Below, piece by piece: positions 43,081 through 54,955 of a DNA stretch of 64,000 bases (positions are counted from its first letter, which is position 1; the number at the start of each line of letters is the position of its first letter). The notes beneath the pieces are model-generated. The model made no database searches and was not told the DNA's origin. It saw only the letters and a list, made by a program, of their open reading frames with translations. The DNA is from Turritopsis dohrnii (Eukaryota > Cnidaria > Hydrozoa > Anthoathecata > Oceaniidae): positions 1 through 64,000 of the forward strand of contig BQMF02000336.1 in the NCBI GenBank assembly GCA_027922465.2, written 5' to 3'. The position numbers and the translations under genes are program-made.

Positions 43081-43808
43081 TACCGGGTGAGTAAAAAAAG
43101 GTACGGGTGCTTCACAAAAAATATATTTAAATTGGATAATTTTGAAAGATAATTTTCTTACTTTTGAATAGAGGAATCCTCTTGTAGCTATATTTTGGTG
43201 TATGATTCTTCTAATTTAGTTGAGGAAAAATAACTAAAAGCGGTCCTTGTAAAAATCTTCGCAATAGTTTTTTTGAACAGTTTTGACGTCAGTTCTACAA
43301 GTAGGAGAAGGTACGTTAATTCCACGGTTATTCCATTGTATAATCACCTCTGTAATTCACCCTGAAAAACTGGATACATAGCCAAACGCTTTGTTGTAAA
43401 GTGAGTCGCTGCGTTTTGCAATAATTTTATAAAAAGTTTCAGCGAATGTTTAAAGAGATATTGAAAAGAATGTTGAAAAGTGTTTGAACTTTTCAGTTAA
43501 ATTAACTATGCGAAAGAAGAAAGTAAGTTTTAGCACATTTAAGTGTGCATGTGTTTTATTCTTATGTGGTTTGCAATGAAAACATCTTGTTTCGAGACAT
43601 TTTGCTCTGCTTTTTTGCCCATTTTTCGAAGATTTTTACAAGGACCGCTTCAAGTTTTTTGTTCATGGTTATGAACCAAATTAGAGAATGATACACGAAC
43701 ATATACTTAACAGAATCCCCTAATCAGACGTAAAAAAACTCTCTTTTATAAGTATTCAAACTAAAGATATTTTTTGTGAAACACGGTACTTTTTTTAATC
43801 ACCCCGTA
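43081..43808. mobile_element. 728-bp mariner-like MITE with TAC(C/G)GGGTGA ends
   Basis: Left TACCGGGTGAGTAAAAAAAG and inverted right TACGGGGTGATTAAAAAAAG form the ends, continuing for about 45 bp (..TTCACAAAAAATATnTTTA). A second inverted pair inside (AGCGGTCCTTGTAAAAATCT at 43237 and its complement ending near 43649) gives nested arms. TA at both ends fits a Tc1/mariner target. Confidence 0.8.
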
Positions 43809-43899
43809 GTATTTTGGGAAGATCTTTGAAGATCTTTGAAACTTATCTTTGAAACTTATCTATGTAAATAAATATTTTTGAAAGAACAAGAATGAAGTG

Positions 43900-44014
43900 T
43901 CAATTTTCGAAATAAACGCCCCTCTCTTATTAACGCCCCTCTCGAATAAACGCCCCCTTTAAAATCCAAAAAATTTAATAAACGCCCAAGGCGCTTAATA
44001 GAGAAAATACGGTA
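43900..44014. mobile_element. Short degenerate MITE, TACCGTATTTCC family (copy 3)
   Basis: AATAAACGCC/TTAACGCCCC repeats and the right end GAGAAAATACGGTA match the family. The left end is decayed or missing. Confidence 0.65.
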
Positions 44015-44382
44015 GCTATATTTTACTTTTAAATGTTTGCTCATGGTGTGCTTGTAGCCACTGAAATCTTGTTGTAATAATAAAATGATTTTGTGGGAAA
44101 TGAAGGCTTTTATCCTTGTGTTAAAACATCATCAACATCGTTAAAAGTTCAGATCGTGTATATTATTATATGCTTATCTTTGTATAGTTATTCCTGAAAT
44201 TTGTACAAAGAACATTATTATTATAACCAATTTAGTAAGTACACTTCCTCCAGTTGATGTGAATATGTACTTCTTGAAAGATTTCCATGGACTGTAATAA
44301 AAAGAAAGGGAAATACTTGGAAACGTTAGAACTTGTTACGATTCCATCACTCTCAAAAACCTTTCTGAAATCTTGTGTTGCC

Positions 44383-44801
44383 TACCTTAAGGGGATTTCT
44401 TTTGCGTGGATTATTTTTTGCGACTTTTGCGACTTTTTGCCAAACTCGCAAAAATAGATCCACGCAAAACGTCATAACATGAACGATTCGCCAAAAAAAA
44501 ATCCTCGCAAAATTTTATGACTTCATTTGCTCATTTTTTGTCTCTGTGTACCTTTCGTATATTAACTAATTCCTTGAAGCTAACAAGCACCCATTGGCAG
44601 GCATGAAAATGTTGATTTTCGCTGCTATTTTTGAGCTATATTATAAAATACACGCATTGCACTTTCAGCATATTCGCAAAAATAAATCCAAACATTTGCA
44701 TTGAGAAGCTCTGACTCTGACAAAATTTTATCCACGCAAAACGCTCTCAAATCGTGGCTCGCAAAAATTAGTCAACGCAAAAATAAATACCCTTAAGGTA
44801 G
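44383..44801. mobile_element. 419-bp MITE with CTACCTTAAGGG ends
   Basis: CTACCTTAAGGGGATTTCTT at the left and the inverse complement CTACCTTAAGGGTATTTATT at the right. The interior has many TTTTGCG(TGG) motifs in both orientations. Non-coding. Confidence 0.82.
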
Positions 44802-46781
44802 AACTTTAAAACGAGTTCTTCGAGTTATTCGTGTACCATACGATTGCTAAAATTTAAAGCATTTGATTTGGATGGTTGCAATAACATTGACAGGACGATA
44901 AGTTTCCAAAGAAATTGACGTGTTATACAAGGTTGCACTAGCTTGAACAATCATCTATTATTAAAACCGCTTCACCATTCTTGTGTAAATATTCACTTAA
45001 GCTCCGCCTATCGTTCTCGTTAGAAGCTATTTCTACGAAAGGAAGCTGTATATACATTTGTTTATATGTTTTTATGCACTGAAGATGATTTTTATCGAAA
45101 AGCTTTTGCTATTTTAAACAATAGTCTAATCTATCTAGTCTAATCTACTTCTCACATATGTTTTAGCCTGGCAGAATATTTTTCTACATTACGAAGCTGT
45201 ATATGTTAGAGGGGATGTTACGGATGTCTGCGAGAGAATCCGTTAAATACGAGTGTTCGATGGCTTAATCTATTCCTTACCCTGATGTTGATTAGAAAAC
45301 TGTATAGGTGAAAGACACATGGATTGAAAATACGGAACGTATCTGTAAATCTTTATGAAGAAAACATGTAAATACAAATTCTAACAACCTTCAATGGAGT
45401 TTCATATTTCTTACAACGTCACAATTGATCACAGATCACGTCACATACACATTCTTTGCTATTACATACTAAGCCATTAGAAACTTTGTATCAACAACAT
45501 TGATTGGGTTGATATAAGTGTACATACCCAGCGGGCACAAAACATTTTTAAAACTTCTTTTTTGGTGACTTTATGGTTTTGGAAAAAATTGCTTTTTTAA
45601 GTGGTGTCAAAAACGCATTTAAAAATGATTTTTAAAAGCCGTGCTTTTAAAAACGTCTTTAAAGGGGAAGTCTACGAAAAAATGAAACAAGAGGCCTTTG
45701 GGTTTTAAGGACAGCGCAAAAGAAAACTAAGAAATTAAAAGCAATTGCAATATTCTCAAGATTATTATATTATGAAGGCTTATCATTCAAGGATTAATGC
45801 TAGGAATCTAAGTTTCAGATTTTGAACTGAAAAATTTAAAGGCAACAAAAAAGGGCGTTAAAGAGGGCGCACATTAATGCAAACTAAATACACACAGAAT
45901 GACTGACCAGTGAGGGGAAATGAAAGATCAGTAACGTTAACCAAAGGAAGGAATAAACACTAGACTTCCTTTCAAACATGTGCAATTTCAAGGAGGCTAA
46001 TATTTGTTATATCGAGTTCAAATTCAACAATTGTATCAAATTTTCAGATAAACATACATTTGGAAGATGAATTTTGTTAATGCTTGTGAAATGCACGTAA
46101 ATGTCCTGATTACCATACATAATAACATAATAAGAAACCCTTGACAAATTGTTTAAAAAAACGCTAGGATCAGATCTTAGACATAAATAACTTTCATAAA
46201 ATTGATCATATATAAAATGAATTTTAGATTAATACTTTTTAACAAATGCTGTATCCACTATATTCTCATACTCTGTAATACTTGTCACTGCATCAACTTG
46301 AAGGGGAATATTACATACAGAGCCCTTTATCTTAAGTTGCTGGCCTTTTGACATTATTGAAATTTGTTTGAAAAGAATATGTTTAGAAATCAAATTATTT
46401 CAAGACGATTTAATGACTCCAATTCTTGAGGTAATTAATAAAGTCCTAGTTTGTTCCAAACAGCTTGACATGGAACCTTCTTTTTAGAGAGGTGCTGATC
46501 ACATGTCAAACATATGTAATAGCATGAATCAAAACTTCTTATCATTGAAAATAAATCCAGAAATTGTAGTTCATATTTATTAGCTTTAAAACCTTTGACT
46601 GTTCTTTTATAAAAAACATCGATTGCACACTATGCAAATGTAATATGAACCTTCACTTACAGCAGACTTGAATGCAGATATTCCAGATGAATAAATTATT
46701 TAAGAAGCAATACTTACTTTTTCAGCTTGGTTACTGGTAACTCTTTGATAGTCCTCTTTTTCAGTAGAGGTGAATAAACGC
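44802..46781. other. Intergenic region, no gene supported
   Basis: No recognisable domain. CCCAGCGGGCACAAAAC at about 45529 resembles the end of a DNA transposon (compare the CCCA(A/G)TGGGCACA ends at 54657 and 57232), but no partner end was found. Confidence 0.4.
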
Positions 46782-47494
46782 TTAAAACACTTTTCCTTTC
46801 TGTGAAAAAGCTCTGCGTTTATGGCGTTTATATAGTCTTCGTTTTTCTTTTTCTACGTCAGTTGATGTACGAGCTTTCTCTCGAAACTTGTAATATTTCT
46901 TTGAAACTTCATCTTGTTTGCCTATCTTAACATATTGAATTGCAAATGTTACATTTGTATCACTTTTATCCAAGAAGTTTCCAATTACGAACATTTCCAA
47001 GTTCTTTGTAATACACTAATACAGCTGCACCATCTGGACTCGACTCACCTTTTGCACTTCTATTATGTGAATCAAACAAAAAGAAACATCTCTTGTTCCA
47101 TGTAACTGAGATAAATAGCCCTTTATGATCAGAAGAACTCCGTCACAATCAAGTGGTAAATTTTTGTCTATTAGTGCACCACAAACACTATTTCCACACA
47201 AAAAACATATTTGCTTTCTAAAGAATTCACAGAAACTGTTGAATCAACAATGGATACTTCACGAGGGAGTTCAGAAAACATCAAATAGGTTAATTTATTT
47301 AAATTCCTATAGATTTTGCTTCCATTGTCCAAGATAAATTCAAGATCAAAGGAGTCCCAATGGCCTGGGTTTTTAAATAATGCAAAAGCAACTAAAAATA
47401 ATGAGCAGCAAGTGCATTGCTTTCTTGCAATTTCCCCAAATTTGCCATTTCCCTGATGAAAAGAACCTTGCGTAATCTTTGCAAATAACGTCAT
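46782..47494 (-). pseudogene. OTU/C76-like cysteine peptidase relic, several frameshifts
   Basis: Reading leftward, 47494-47171 encodes an N-terminal part with QGNGKFGEIARKQCTCCSLF (catalytic-Cys region: Q..N..F..ARKQCT) and KNPGHWDSFDLEFILDNGSK. The 47201-47016 frame gives DGVLLIIKGYLSQLHGTRDV. A third frame around 47090-47020 carries FLFDSHNRSAKG, the FDSH histidine motif. A fourth, 47000-46782, ends with FAIQYVKIGKQ and a basic tail. Order and spacing match the viral-tegument-like/OTU cysteine peptidases often attached to helicase genes of large eukaryotic mobile elements. At least three frame changes make it a pseudogene. Family call from memory of these motifs. Confidence 0.6.
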
Positions 47495-48428
47495 TGCAGC
47501 AAAATATTTACAACAGGCTTCAGTTCTCTTGGCGTGGCTTTATCTCTGGGCTATCTATCTGACCAAGCACTAATATACTTCGTTTCAATCTTTCTCTTTT
47601 CTGGATGAAAGTGTTTTTACTGTAATAAAATAAAAAGGGGAACTGTTAGTAAAATTCTTGTGAACTTTCAATCCAAAATGTGTTTACGAAAAAAGATAAC
47701 TCTAGAATAATGAAATTTTGTAGTATGGATAGCATAGACTTCTACAATATCTCTAATATCAAACGTACATCTGTTACTGTTTGTGTGTTTGAAATCATAG
47801 AAATAATACGACCATGCATCCCAAATGGTATTGCTGCTATCTTATAGCTGCAAACACTACAAACATTCAAATACAAGTTTTTTAGTAACGTAACAGACGA
47901 AAATAAAATATGCCAACTAAAGACTGTGGTGGTGTCTTCACTCTTTCAGGTCGTACTTATCTAAAGAGTTAAAAGAGGAGTCGATCGTGTTCATAAAGAA
48001 AATTGTCGAGTTCATAAAAAAAATGTTAGCGAAACACACCGTAGATAAATCGTGCAACTGTATAAACATACAACTGTTACAACTTATCGGCTTTTCGTCA
48101 TCAAAACAAACAACAACGAAAAGAAACCGAACTGGTAATAATGACGAAAACTAAGAAACTGAAGAAAAATAAATAGCGATAAGGAAGTTCGTTAACGCGT
48201 GTAAAGCAGACCGATACCAGTTATGTTTACAAGATACGAAACAAAAGTATAAAAACAACAAGTTCAACAGAAAGAAAAAGAGGGTTGGACAAACTGTGCA
48301 AAGATACGTAAACAAGCTAATAAGAGGAGAATAACAATGTAATTCAGTGTTGTCGTTGTTTTGCTTCTTTTTTTTTGTTTTTTCTTATATAAATACTATT
48401 CGAGAATCCTTCAAAACAAACTATAAAA
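47495..48428. other. Intergenic region between peptidase relic and small basic ORF
   Basis: No gene supported. A TTATATAAATAC TATA-like box at about 48385 lies 40 bp before the ATG at 48429. Confidence 0.4.
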
Positions 48429-48674
48429 ATGGCGAGAACCAGGGCAACGGTATCGGTATCGAACAAGCCTGCAAGATACGTGAGTGGTGGTGCGAAACGT
48501 CCGAGGGGTAGGTACAAAACAACTAGAAGTGTAAGTGTGTGGCTTACGGATACATGTAAACCAGAGCGTTACAAGTTCAAGAAAATTAGACGACTGCCAA
48601 GAGTTGGAAAAACAATAAAACGATACGTGCTCACTCGAATGAGCAACTTATGTATTTATTTATTTATTATATAA
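48429..48674 (+). CDS. Small very basic ORF with histone-H3-tail-like start
   Basis: 81 residues beginning MARTRATVSVSNKPARYVSG, with SGGAKRPRGRYK next and a basic KFKKIRRLPRVGKTIKRY segment, ending in a short hydrophobic tail. The start context (AAAATGG) and the TATA-like box 40 bp upstream favour a real gene. MART and GG(A/V)K(R/K)P echo the histone H3 tail, but no histone fold is present and the similarity may be chance. It could be a DNA-binding protein of a mobile element. No family assigned. Confidence 0.4.
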   Translation: MARTRATVSVSNKPARYVSGGAKRPRGRYKTTRSVSVWLTDTCKPERYKFKKIRRLPRVGKTIKRYVLTRMSNLCIYLFII

Positions 48675-50660
48675 TCTAAAAATATCATGGAATGTAAAAA
48701 GTCAGTTATTTTTTGCTCACGATTATCATCTTAACTATTGTAATTATTTGTTTGATATGAAAGAAAAACCTCATCATACATATATCTGTCGTATTACATC
48801 TCATAAAATACCACCCCCATTATGAAATGCGAACAAAAGATTACTAACACATTATGAGATATGTCACATACTGGGTCGGTAGTTCTTGCAGGTTTTAATA
48901 ACAAAAACAGCAATAGTAATCATAATCAATAGAACATGCGAGCATAGGCAATGAAATGTATCGTGTGGTTGAATAATGGAGACACGAAATTTTGGATGTG
49001 AATTTGAGCATGCACAATTTTACAGCATATGCCGATATCATCATATTCGGCTCTACTACTGTGGAGTCTATGGACGCCTTTTCAAGACTGAATTAATGAT
49101 AATCAACAACACTTCTAAAGGAATCCTGCTTTTTAAAATAAGGATGAACTCTATTAATGCTGCATCACCAATAGAACGTCTGCAAGTTGACCTAGTTGAC
49201 CTAATTGATTTTACATCTTCTAAATGCAGGTTCATTGTCTATTCATAGTTTATTCGTGTATTATAGCTTACATGGATGTATTCTCTCAATATCTCTTCCT
49301 ATCACCATTAGTTAAGAAAGAACACCGGAGCATAGGAGTTTTTAAAATGTAAATAAATTTTGAAAAAAAAATTGAGCATTTAAACACTTTTTTATTACAG
49401 TCGCAGCGAAAGCCAATACCGTATTAAAACACCCGTGGACTCCTACTACTCCTCCTCCTCCGGCCAATGATATATAAGCGAAGCGCTAGATGTCTGACTC
49501 GGAATTTTGAAGTGAGGCATTGGTAGCCATCTTTAATAGTGGCAAAACTTTGAAAACGAAAGTGAATTTGCACTGAAATCCTGCTCAGCGGATGGATGTA
49601 TAAACTGCTCATCATCACAGCTCATCACAGAATTGCATGTATGAGTAATCAATACAGGAGAGAAGAGTTTTCAGCCTTTTAGTGTTCTATTTGATTTTGT
49701 TTAAGTTAAGTGTTAAAAACAGATCTTATTTTGTGTTGTTTTGGCACATTTGCAACCAATAAGCCATTCCTATAGTAATAAAATGAAAGTACTTTGTGAC
49801 ACTATTAAAAATGGCTACCAATGCCTCACTTCTGTAAACGTGATTTTACGGGAGTTAGACATCTAGCGCTTCGCTTATATATCATTGCTCCAGCCGAAAA
49901 GGCAATTAGTCTGTGATTTAGAGTCTGCGAGACTCTGCCAATAACGCAATGTAAGTTCTAATGAAGGAACGCAGCCTTCGAATTTCGGAAGCTTTTAGAT
50001 ATCAAACATTTAAAAGTAGATTACCTTTTATTTTGAAAGTACATAACCTAATACTTTGTATACTTTGTATGAATTCTAATCAAATAGGCCTACATAAAAA
50101 TGGGAAATTAAATTCATTACGCTGACTAAAAATACTTGATATGTTGCTTTTTTTGTTAGTAAAGCTTATCAGTTTAAAATTTCTTATTACCTTGTTCGTT
50201 AGCTACTACACTATGTTTGTGTTTTAAAGCTTTCAAAGATCTAGTTCAAAAAGGCAGTTATTTGTTGGAATTCAGTTTTGGCTTCATAAAATTATTATTA
50301 TAAACAAATATTTTTTTTCTACATAAGCTCTTATGAAAAAAATTCTTATGAAAAAAACATACATTGTTTATGTACAAACACGACTGAATGCTTTGGTGAC
50401 CTTTCAAATTTTAATGATCGCTATTATAAATACAGCTAACTCTTTTGTCTGAATTTTCAGGAGATTGCAGATAATTTAAGAATACTAAAACATCGGGCGT
50501 ATAATACATTCAATGTAACACTTATTTCAAAAGAACAAGGTTTTGTAAAAGACACAATGTAGCAATTATGGAAAAAATAATCTTTGTTCAACTTTTCTAT
50601 AGAATCATGTGTTCAACCCCCGTTTTAAAACATACTATGGTCGTATTTTTTACGTTTAAA
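48675..50660. other. Intergenic region with a fold-back repeat
   Basis: Contains the inverted-repeat element at 49398-49896; no gene is supported elsewhere. The frame at 48976-49248 has no recognised motif. Confidence 0.4.
49398..49896. mobile_element. Fold-back/MITE-like element with ~90-bp inverted arms
   Basis: Left arm about 49463-49544 and right arm about 49798-49896 share CAATGATATATAAGCGAAGC, GCTAGATGTCT and AAGTGAGGCATTGGTAGCCA in inverted orientation. The left flank (49398-49470) carries the GGGTGTTTTAATACGGTATT-type block (complement) also found at 10185-10255. Confidence 0.75.
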
Positions 50661-50910
50661 GCTGGATTTCCAATAGAAAAGAATGATACGCGTATCGTAA
50701 CGTATCATATTGAGCTTGTTGATTGGTTGCTGAGATAATTATTTATAATTATTCTTTTGTTTAGATAATTTTTGATACGCGTATCTTATAAAAAAGTTCA
50801 ACTTGTTTTAACTTTTCACGTGTCGTACCGTAAGATCAAATAATCTAGCCAATCAGGTGTCAGATTTTAATACGATACGCGTATCAGTTTTTTCTATTGG
50901 AAATCCAGCC
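50661..50910. mobile_element. 250-bp MITE with GCTGGATTTCCAATAGAAAA ends
   Basis: The ~37-bp inverted ends GCTGGATTTCCAATAGAAAA + (G/A)A.TGATACGCGTATC flank a short interior that also contains GATACGCGTATC palindromes. No clear target duplication. It ends 121 bp before the methyltransferase ATG. Confidence 0.88.
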
Positions 50911-51031
50911 TTATATTCTTTAATTTATGTGCTAATGAGAAGAATTTGTCATCGACTTTATGATAACATATCACGAACTAAATCCGTCAGAGTAGGATAC
51001 CGTACGTATATTGCATTACTTCTTAAACAAG

Positions 51032-52066
51032 ATGGATCAGAAATATGCTGCTTTCATGTTGCAAGCGGAGTTTATGCAAGGAGTGCGAAAAACATACTGT
51101 TTGCAAGCAATCTATGACTTGAGGATCAATAACATTCTTAATGAAGCTAATGACTTTATGTCGACCGAAGAAATCTGTAGCAAAATCAGTGGAAAAGCAA
51201 TTGTTGCCAAATACCTGGAAAAAACTTTAAGTTTTTTGGCTTCTTACGGTGTCTTTGAAGAAAGAGTTGTCAACGATCATCTCAAATTTAAAACAACGGA
51301 GTTTTTAAAGTTGGATGAACTCTTGTTTCAATCCTTCGTTTACCCAATTGACGCTAAGTTTATGGATTTGCTGGAAGGGAAAACAGGCGATAAATCTCTA
51401 TTTGAACATGTTCAAGGTTACAATTTTTGGGATTTGTTAACGAAAGAGCCTTACAATTCCAATTTTCTTGAATATGGAAAACTTTCAAATTCAATGTTAA
51501 CTCATCAAATATTGCCAAAATTGATTGACGAAATTCGCAAAGAAGGAAAGGAAAATGCAATTATCATGGATGTTGGTGGCAACACTGGCAAAATGAGTGA
51601 ATTTTTCCATCAGAATTTTCCCAAAATGAAATGCATCAACTTTGATTTGTCAAATGTCATTTCTGCAATCAACCCCATTGACGGCGTTGAGATGATAGCT
51701 GGAGATATGTTTAAAGTGGAAACATTGCCACATTGTGATATATTAATGAACAAAAGTGTCTTGCATGACTGGTCCGATGAAGAATGCATCACCATTTTAA
51801 AAAATTTTCACAAGGTGATAGCAGACGATGGCTTATTGTTAACAGTGGATCAACATCAAACGAAGCCCGGAGATATCGGTCCTGAAACATGGTATACCAG
51901 AGGAGGAGATATGTTAATGATGGAGTTGTTCTTTGAAGGTGGATGGCGTTCGAAAGAGAAGTACGAGAAATTGCATGAAAAAGCAGGTTTTAAAGTAAAG
52001 AGATATGTTGTGTTAAGTGATGGAGCATTGCCTGTGGCTGCATTGTTTTGTGAGAAGTTAAAATAA
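51032..52066 (+). CDS. SAM-dependent O-methyltransferase, ASMT/COMT type (intronless)
   Basis: 344 residues from ATG at 51032 (context AAGATGG), the size of acetylserotonin O-methyltransferase and small-molecule plant/bacterial OMTs. An N-terminal winged-helix dimerisation region precedes the SAM-binding motif I IIMDVGGNTGKMS (about residue 177). Then come the acidic ribose-binding segment CINFDLSNVIS, the GDMFKVETLP motif, and SVLHDWSDEECITILKNFHK, whose His (about 245) is the catalytic base in the family. These transfer methyl from SAM to a hydroxyl, for example on indoles or phenols; the substrate here cannot be read. The frame is uninterrupted in a neighbourhood of spliced genes, which could mean a retrocopy, a transferred gene or a naturally single-exon family. 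Likely cytosolic; no signal peptide. Confidence 0.92.
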   Translation: MDQKYAAFMLQAEFMQGVRKTYCLQAIYDLRINNILNEANDFMSTEEICSKISGKAIVAKYLEKTLSFLASYGVFEERVVNDHLKFKTTEFLKLDELLFQSFVYPIDAKFMDLLEGKTGDKSLFEHVQGYNFWDLLTKEPYNSNFLEYGKLSNSMLTHQILPKLIDEIRKEGKENAIIMDVGGNTGKMSEFFHQNFPKMKCINFDLSNVISAINPIDGVEMIAGDMFKVETLPHCDILMNKSVLHDWSDEECITILKNFHKVIADDGLLLTVDQHQTKPGDIGPETWYTRGGDMLMMELFFEGGWRSKEKYEKLHEKAGFKVKRYVVLSDGALPVAALFCEKLK

Positions 52067-54656
52067 CATTTAAAATTGGGTATATTTACAACGGTTTTGT
52101 GGAACAACATCTTAAGGAAATTTATTTATATTGACGGCTTTTTGTTTTCTTGAAGGTTGAACAATTTTTATGGTTCTTTTGTAACCTATATCCTGTACTT
52201 GTATCCTTCCTTGTAATACATTTTCGTGATTTGGCAATTGTGACGATTGTTAAGCGTATTCTCTGATTTATAAAGTGAGTCATGATAAATGTTAATCTCA
52301 AGATATGAGATATAATGAAATTAAATTCGTTTTTTCTCATTGCAATTTCTTACCTACATTTGCAGAAAAATGACTTCAACATAAAACAAGCTCGAGTATG
52401 TGATGCGGTTCCATTGCATAAAACCATAGGAATACCAAAAGAGAAAGAATCATAACACCTTTAGATCTTTTGAATTATGCACGTCCTTTTCGCAGGTACA
52501 GGGCGTCTCAGAAAGACTTATTCCTTAAACTTTCAGTGTCTAATTTTCAACAATTACTTATCAAAGTATAGTGAAATTTACATCACAAAAATGCCCTTTT
52601 TCAGTATTTACGATTGAAATAAACTTTTCAGTAAAATGATTATTCTTCTGAAAGTTATTGAAGAAAAACACACAGATTTAAGTTATTGATTTCTTAAAGG
52701 TAAAATTAACAGCTTTTTAATTCCATTTCAGCAATTCTCTATTGTTCTGATCATAAAATCTTTTGAACTTCTTAAGCAAAAGTACACGCATTTAATTCAC
52801 ATTCCATTTTTCTTATCAACTTGCCCGGTTATAAAATTTGAGGCTTAAGAATTTTCAATGACCGTAATTTTGTAGCGTTATACAGTGTGTTTCAAAGTCC
52901 AAGGAACTTTTAAAGCTATTTTTTTAAATGAATATAACGAATTTCAAAATAACTTTTACATCGAGGGAAAGCCATTTTTAAGTTCTTTCGGATAGTATGT
53001 TTTTGTGAAAAATGAAAATATGGTTTTCGAAAAAATAACGAAAATGGAAAAATGTAATTAAATTTTTAAACGATTAAGATGTGAATGAACGCAAAAGATT
53101 TTTTGAAATAATGACAGCAATTTGAAAAACAAACTTTTACTTTCGGTCATTTCCGTGCATGTCCGTTCAAGATTATCACAGCAGATATCTTTGAAAATAA
53201 TAAAGATGAGTTTGCAAAAAAAATGAAATTTTGATAATTGAAGCCATTCGGTATTACAATTAGCTTTTTTAGACGGTGGTCCGAAAATGTTTGTTTGGAA
53301 GAGTTAGTTTCTTATTCCAGTCTTTATGCGACCAATGCAACGACCAAACATAATTCATCGGATTTATTTGGGCTTATTTTATGTAGAGCTTATGTTGTTT
53401 ACATGTTGTTTACATATTTTCAACATATTTTACGTACTATCATGTTCCCATAGTATTCTGTTAAGAAATGTGGTCTTTTACATTTGCTTAATCAAGATTT
53501 TATTCCTTGTCGAGGTTATTAAGGGAGACAATCTTGAATAATAGAAGGGAGATTGCAAAATTATTTTGGTGATATAGAGTTATCTTTGCATCGATAGAAT
53601 TGCTGTGGTTGAATTAGGAAATAATATATGATATATAAAAGACAAAAGTAAAAAATGACAGATTGTAATGACAGCTACTCCAGAAGCACTGGGAGAGGGA
53701 AGATATTCCTCTGTTACATAGTAACGGGCTGTTAACAAATGTCAAAACATCTCAGTTTCCACCATCACAATCCATAGAACTTACAAAAGTGAAAATAGAT
53801 CTTCTAAATCTGTAATTGATTCTACCACAAACAAGGATTCAAGGAATAATTTCTCAGTATTTGGTACTGTTATCTAGGACTTCCTTGTTCTTCAACAATA
53901 GCTATAAAGACAGTTCCTCTTCAGTACAGAGCTTTCCAAAAAGAAAGTATAACGTAACTCTCAAAGGATTGGGAAATTCGATAATATCTATGTGAAACAC
54001 CAGAAGAAAAAGATCACTCTCAAAATACAAATATGGCTGGTAAAATTTTATTTCATTGTTAGTGAAAGAAATGTTGATCTGTTTTGATGTTTGTTTTTTA
54101 AAATAACATTTCGGACTTTTTAGTTTATTTGTTTCATGATAATGTGCATACAATACCAAACTTGATTATGAGACAACTATGCCAACATCCCATGAAAAGT
54201 TTCCGGTTGCAAGAGCAAAAGCAAGAGCAAAATCTTCCTAAACGGAAGTCTTATCTTGTTGGTTTCTAAAAGATTTAGTGAGGTTATTAAATTTTAAACT
54301 TGATTTTCTCGTTCCGCAAAAATTGGAGATAGAACAAAATACTTCTTACCTAACGAACTGATAACAAGAAATACCCGAAATCTCGACCACGTGCTGCTTA
54401 CATCACTGAAAAATGTAGTGAGTGAAAACGCGCAGTTGGTGAATTAGTTTTGATTTATTAAAACAAGAAGCATTTAAAAATAGATAAAGTTACGTTGCTT
54501 TAAGTAGGTTTACTTCTTTACAAGGTTTACTTTTTACTAGATAGTTAAAAGAAAAGCAAATTCAGCTGACCCCAGAACATAGAATTAGCATCAACAGATA
54601 AATGAAAATCAACTCCTTGAGTCTAAAACCTAAAGAATACATGATGATAAATCTAC
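52067..54656. other. Intergenic region, no gene supported
   Basis: Short frames only, none with motifs. The region is AT-rich throughout. Confidence 0.45.
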
Positions 54657-54679
54657 CCCAATGGGCACAAGGACGTCTT

Positions 54680-54955
54680 TCTAGGACTTTAGGACGTCCA
54701 CTTTGGACGTCCGAAAGACGTACCAAATGAAACGCTTTTTGTCCACGTCTGCAGAGGACGTCATATGGACGTCGCTTTTTTCACAAAATTGATCGTCCAG
54801 AGGACGTCCAAACGACGTCTTTAGGACCTTAGGACGTCCATTTCTGACGTTTGGAGGACGTCCAAAAGACGTACCAAATGAAACGCTTTTCGTCCACGTC
54901 TGCAGAGGACGTCGTATGGACGTCGTTTTTTCCACTAAATTGACCGCCTAGAAGA
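54680..54955. repeat. Two ~151-bp tandem units packed with GGACGTCC palindromes
   Basis: The block TACCAAATGAAACGCTTTT recurs at 54720 and 54872 (period about 151), with numerous GACGTC/GGACGTCC palindromes in each unit. Probably the left subterminal region of the element, duplicated. A similar but shorter GACGTC-rich block lies near the right end (57100-57215). Confidence 0.85.

Noticed and set aside
50857..51117. 86-residue ORF overlapping the methyltransferase start
   Set aside because: Begins in the MITE and overlaps the real gene in another frame.
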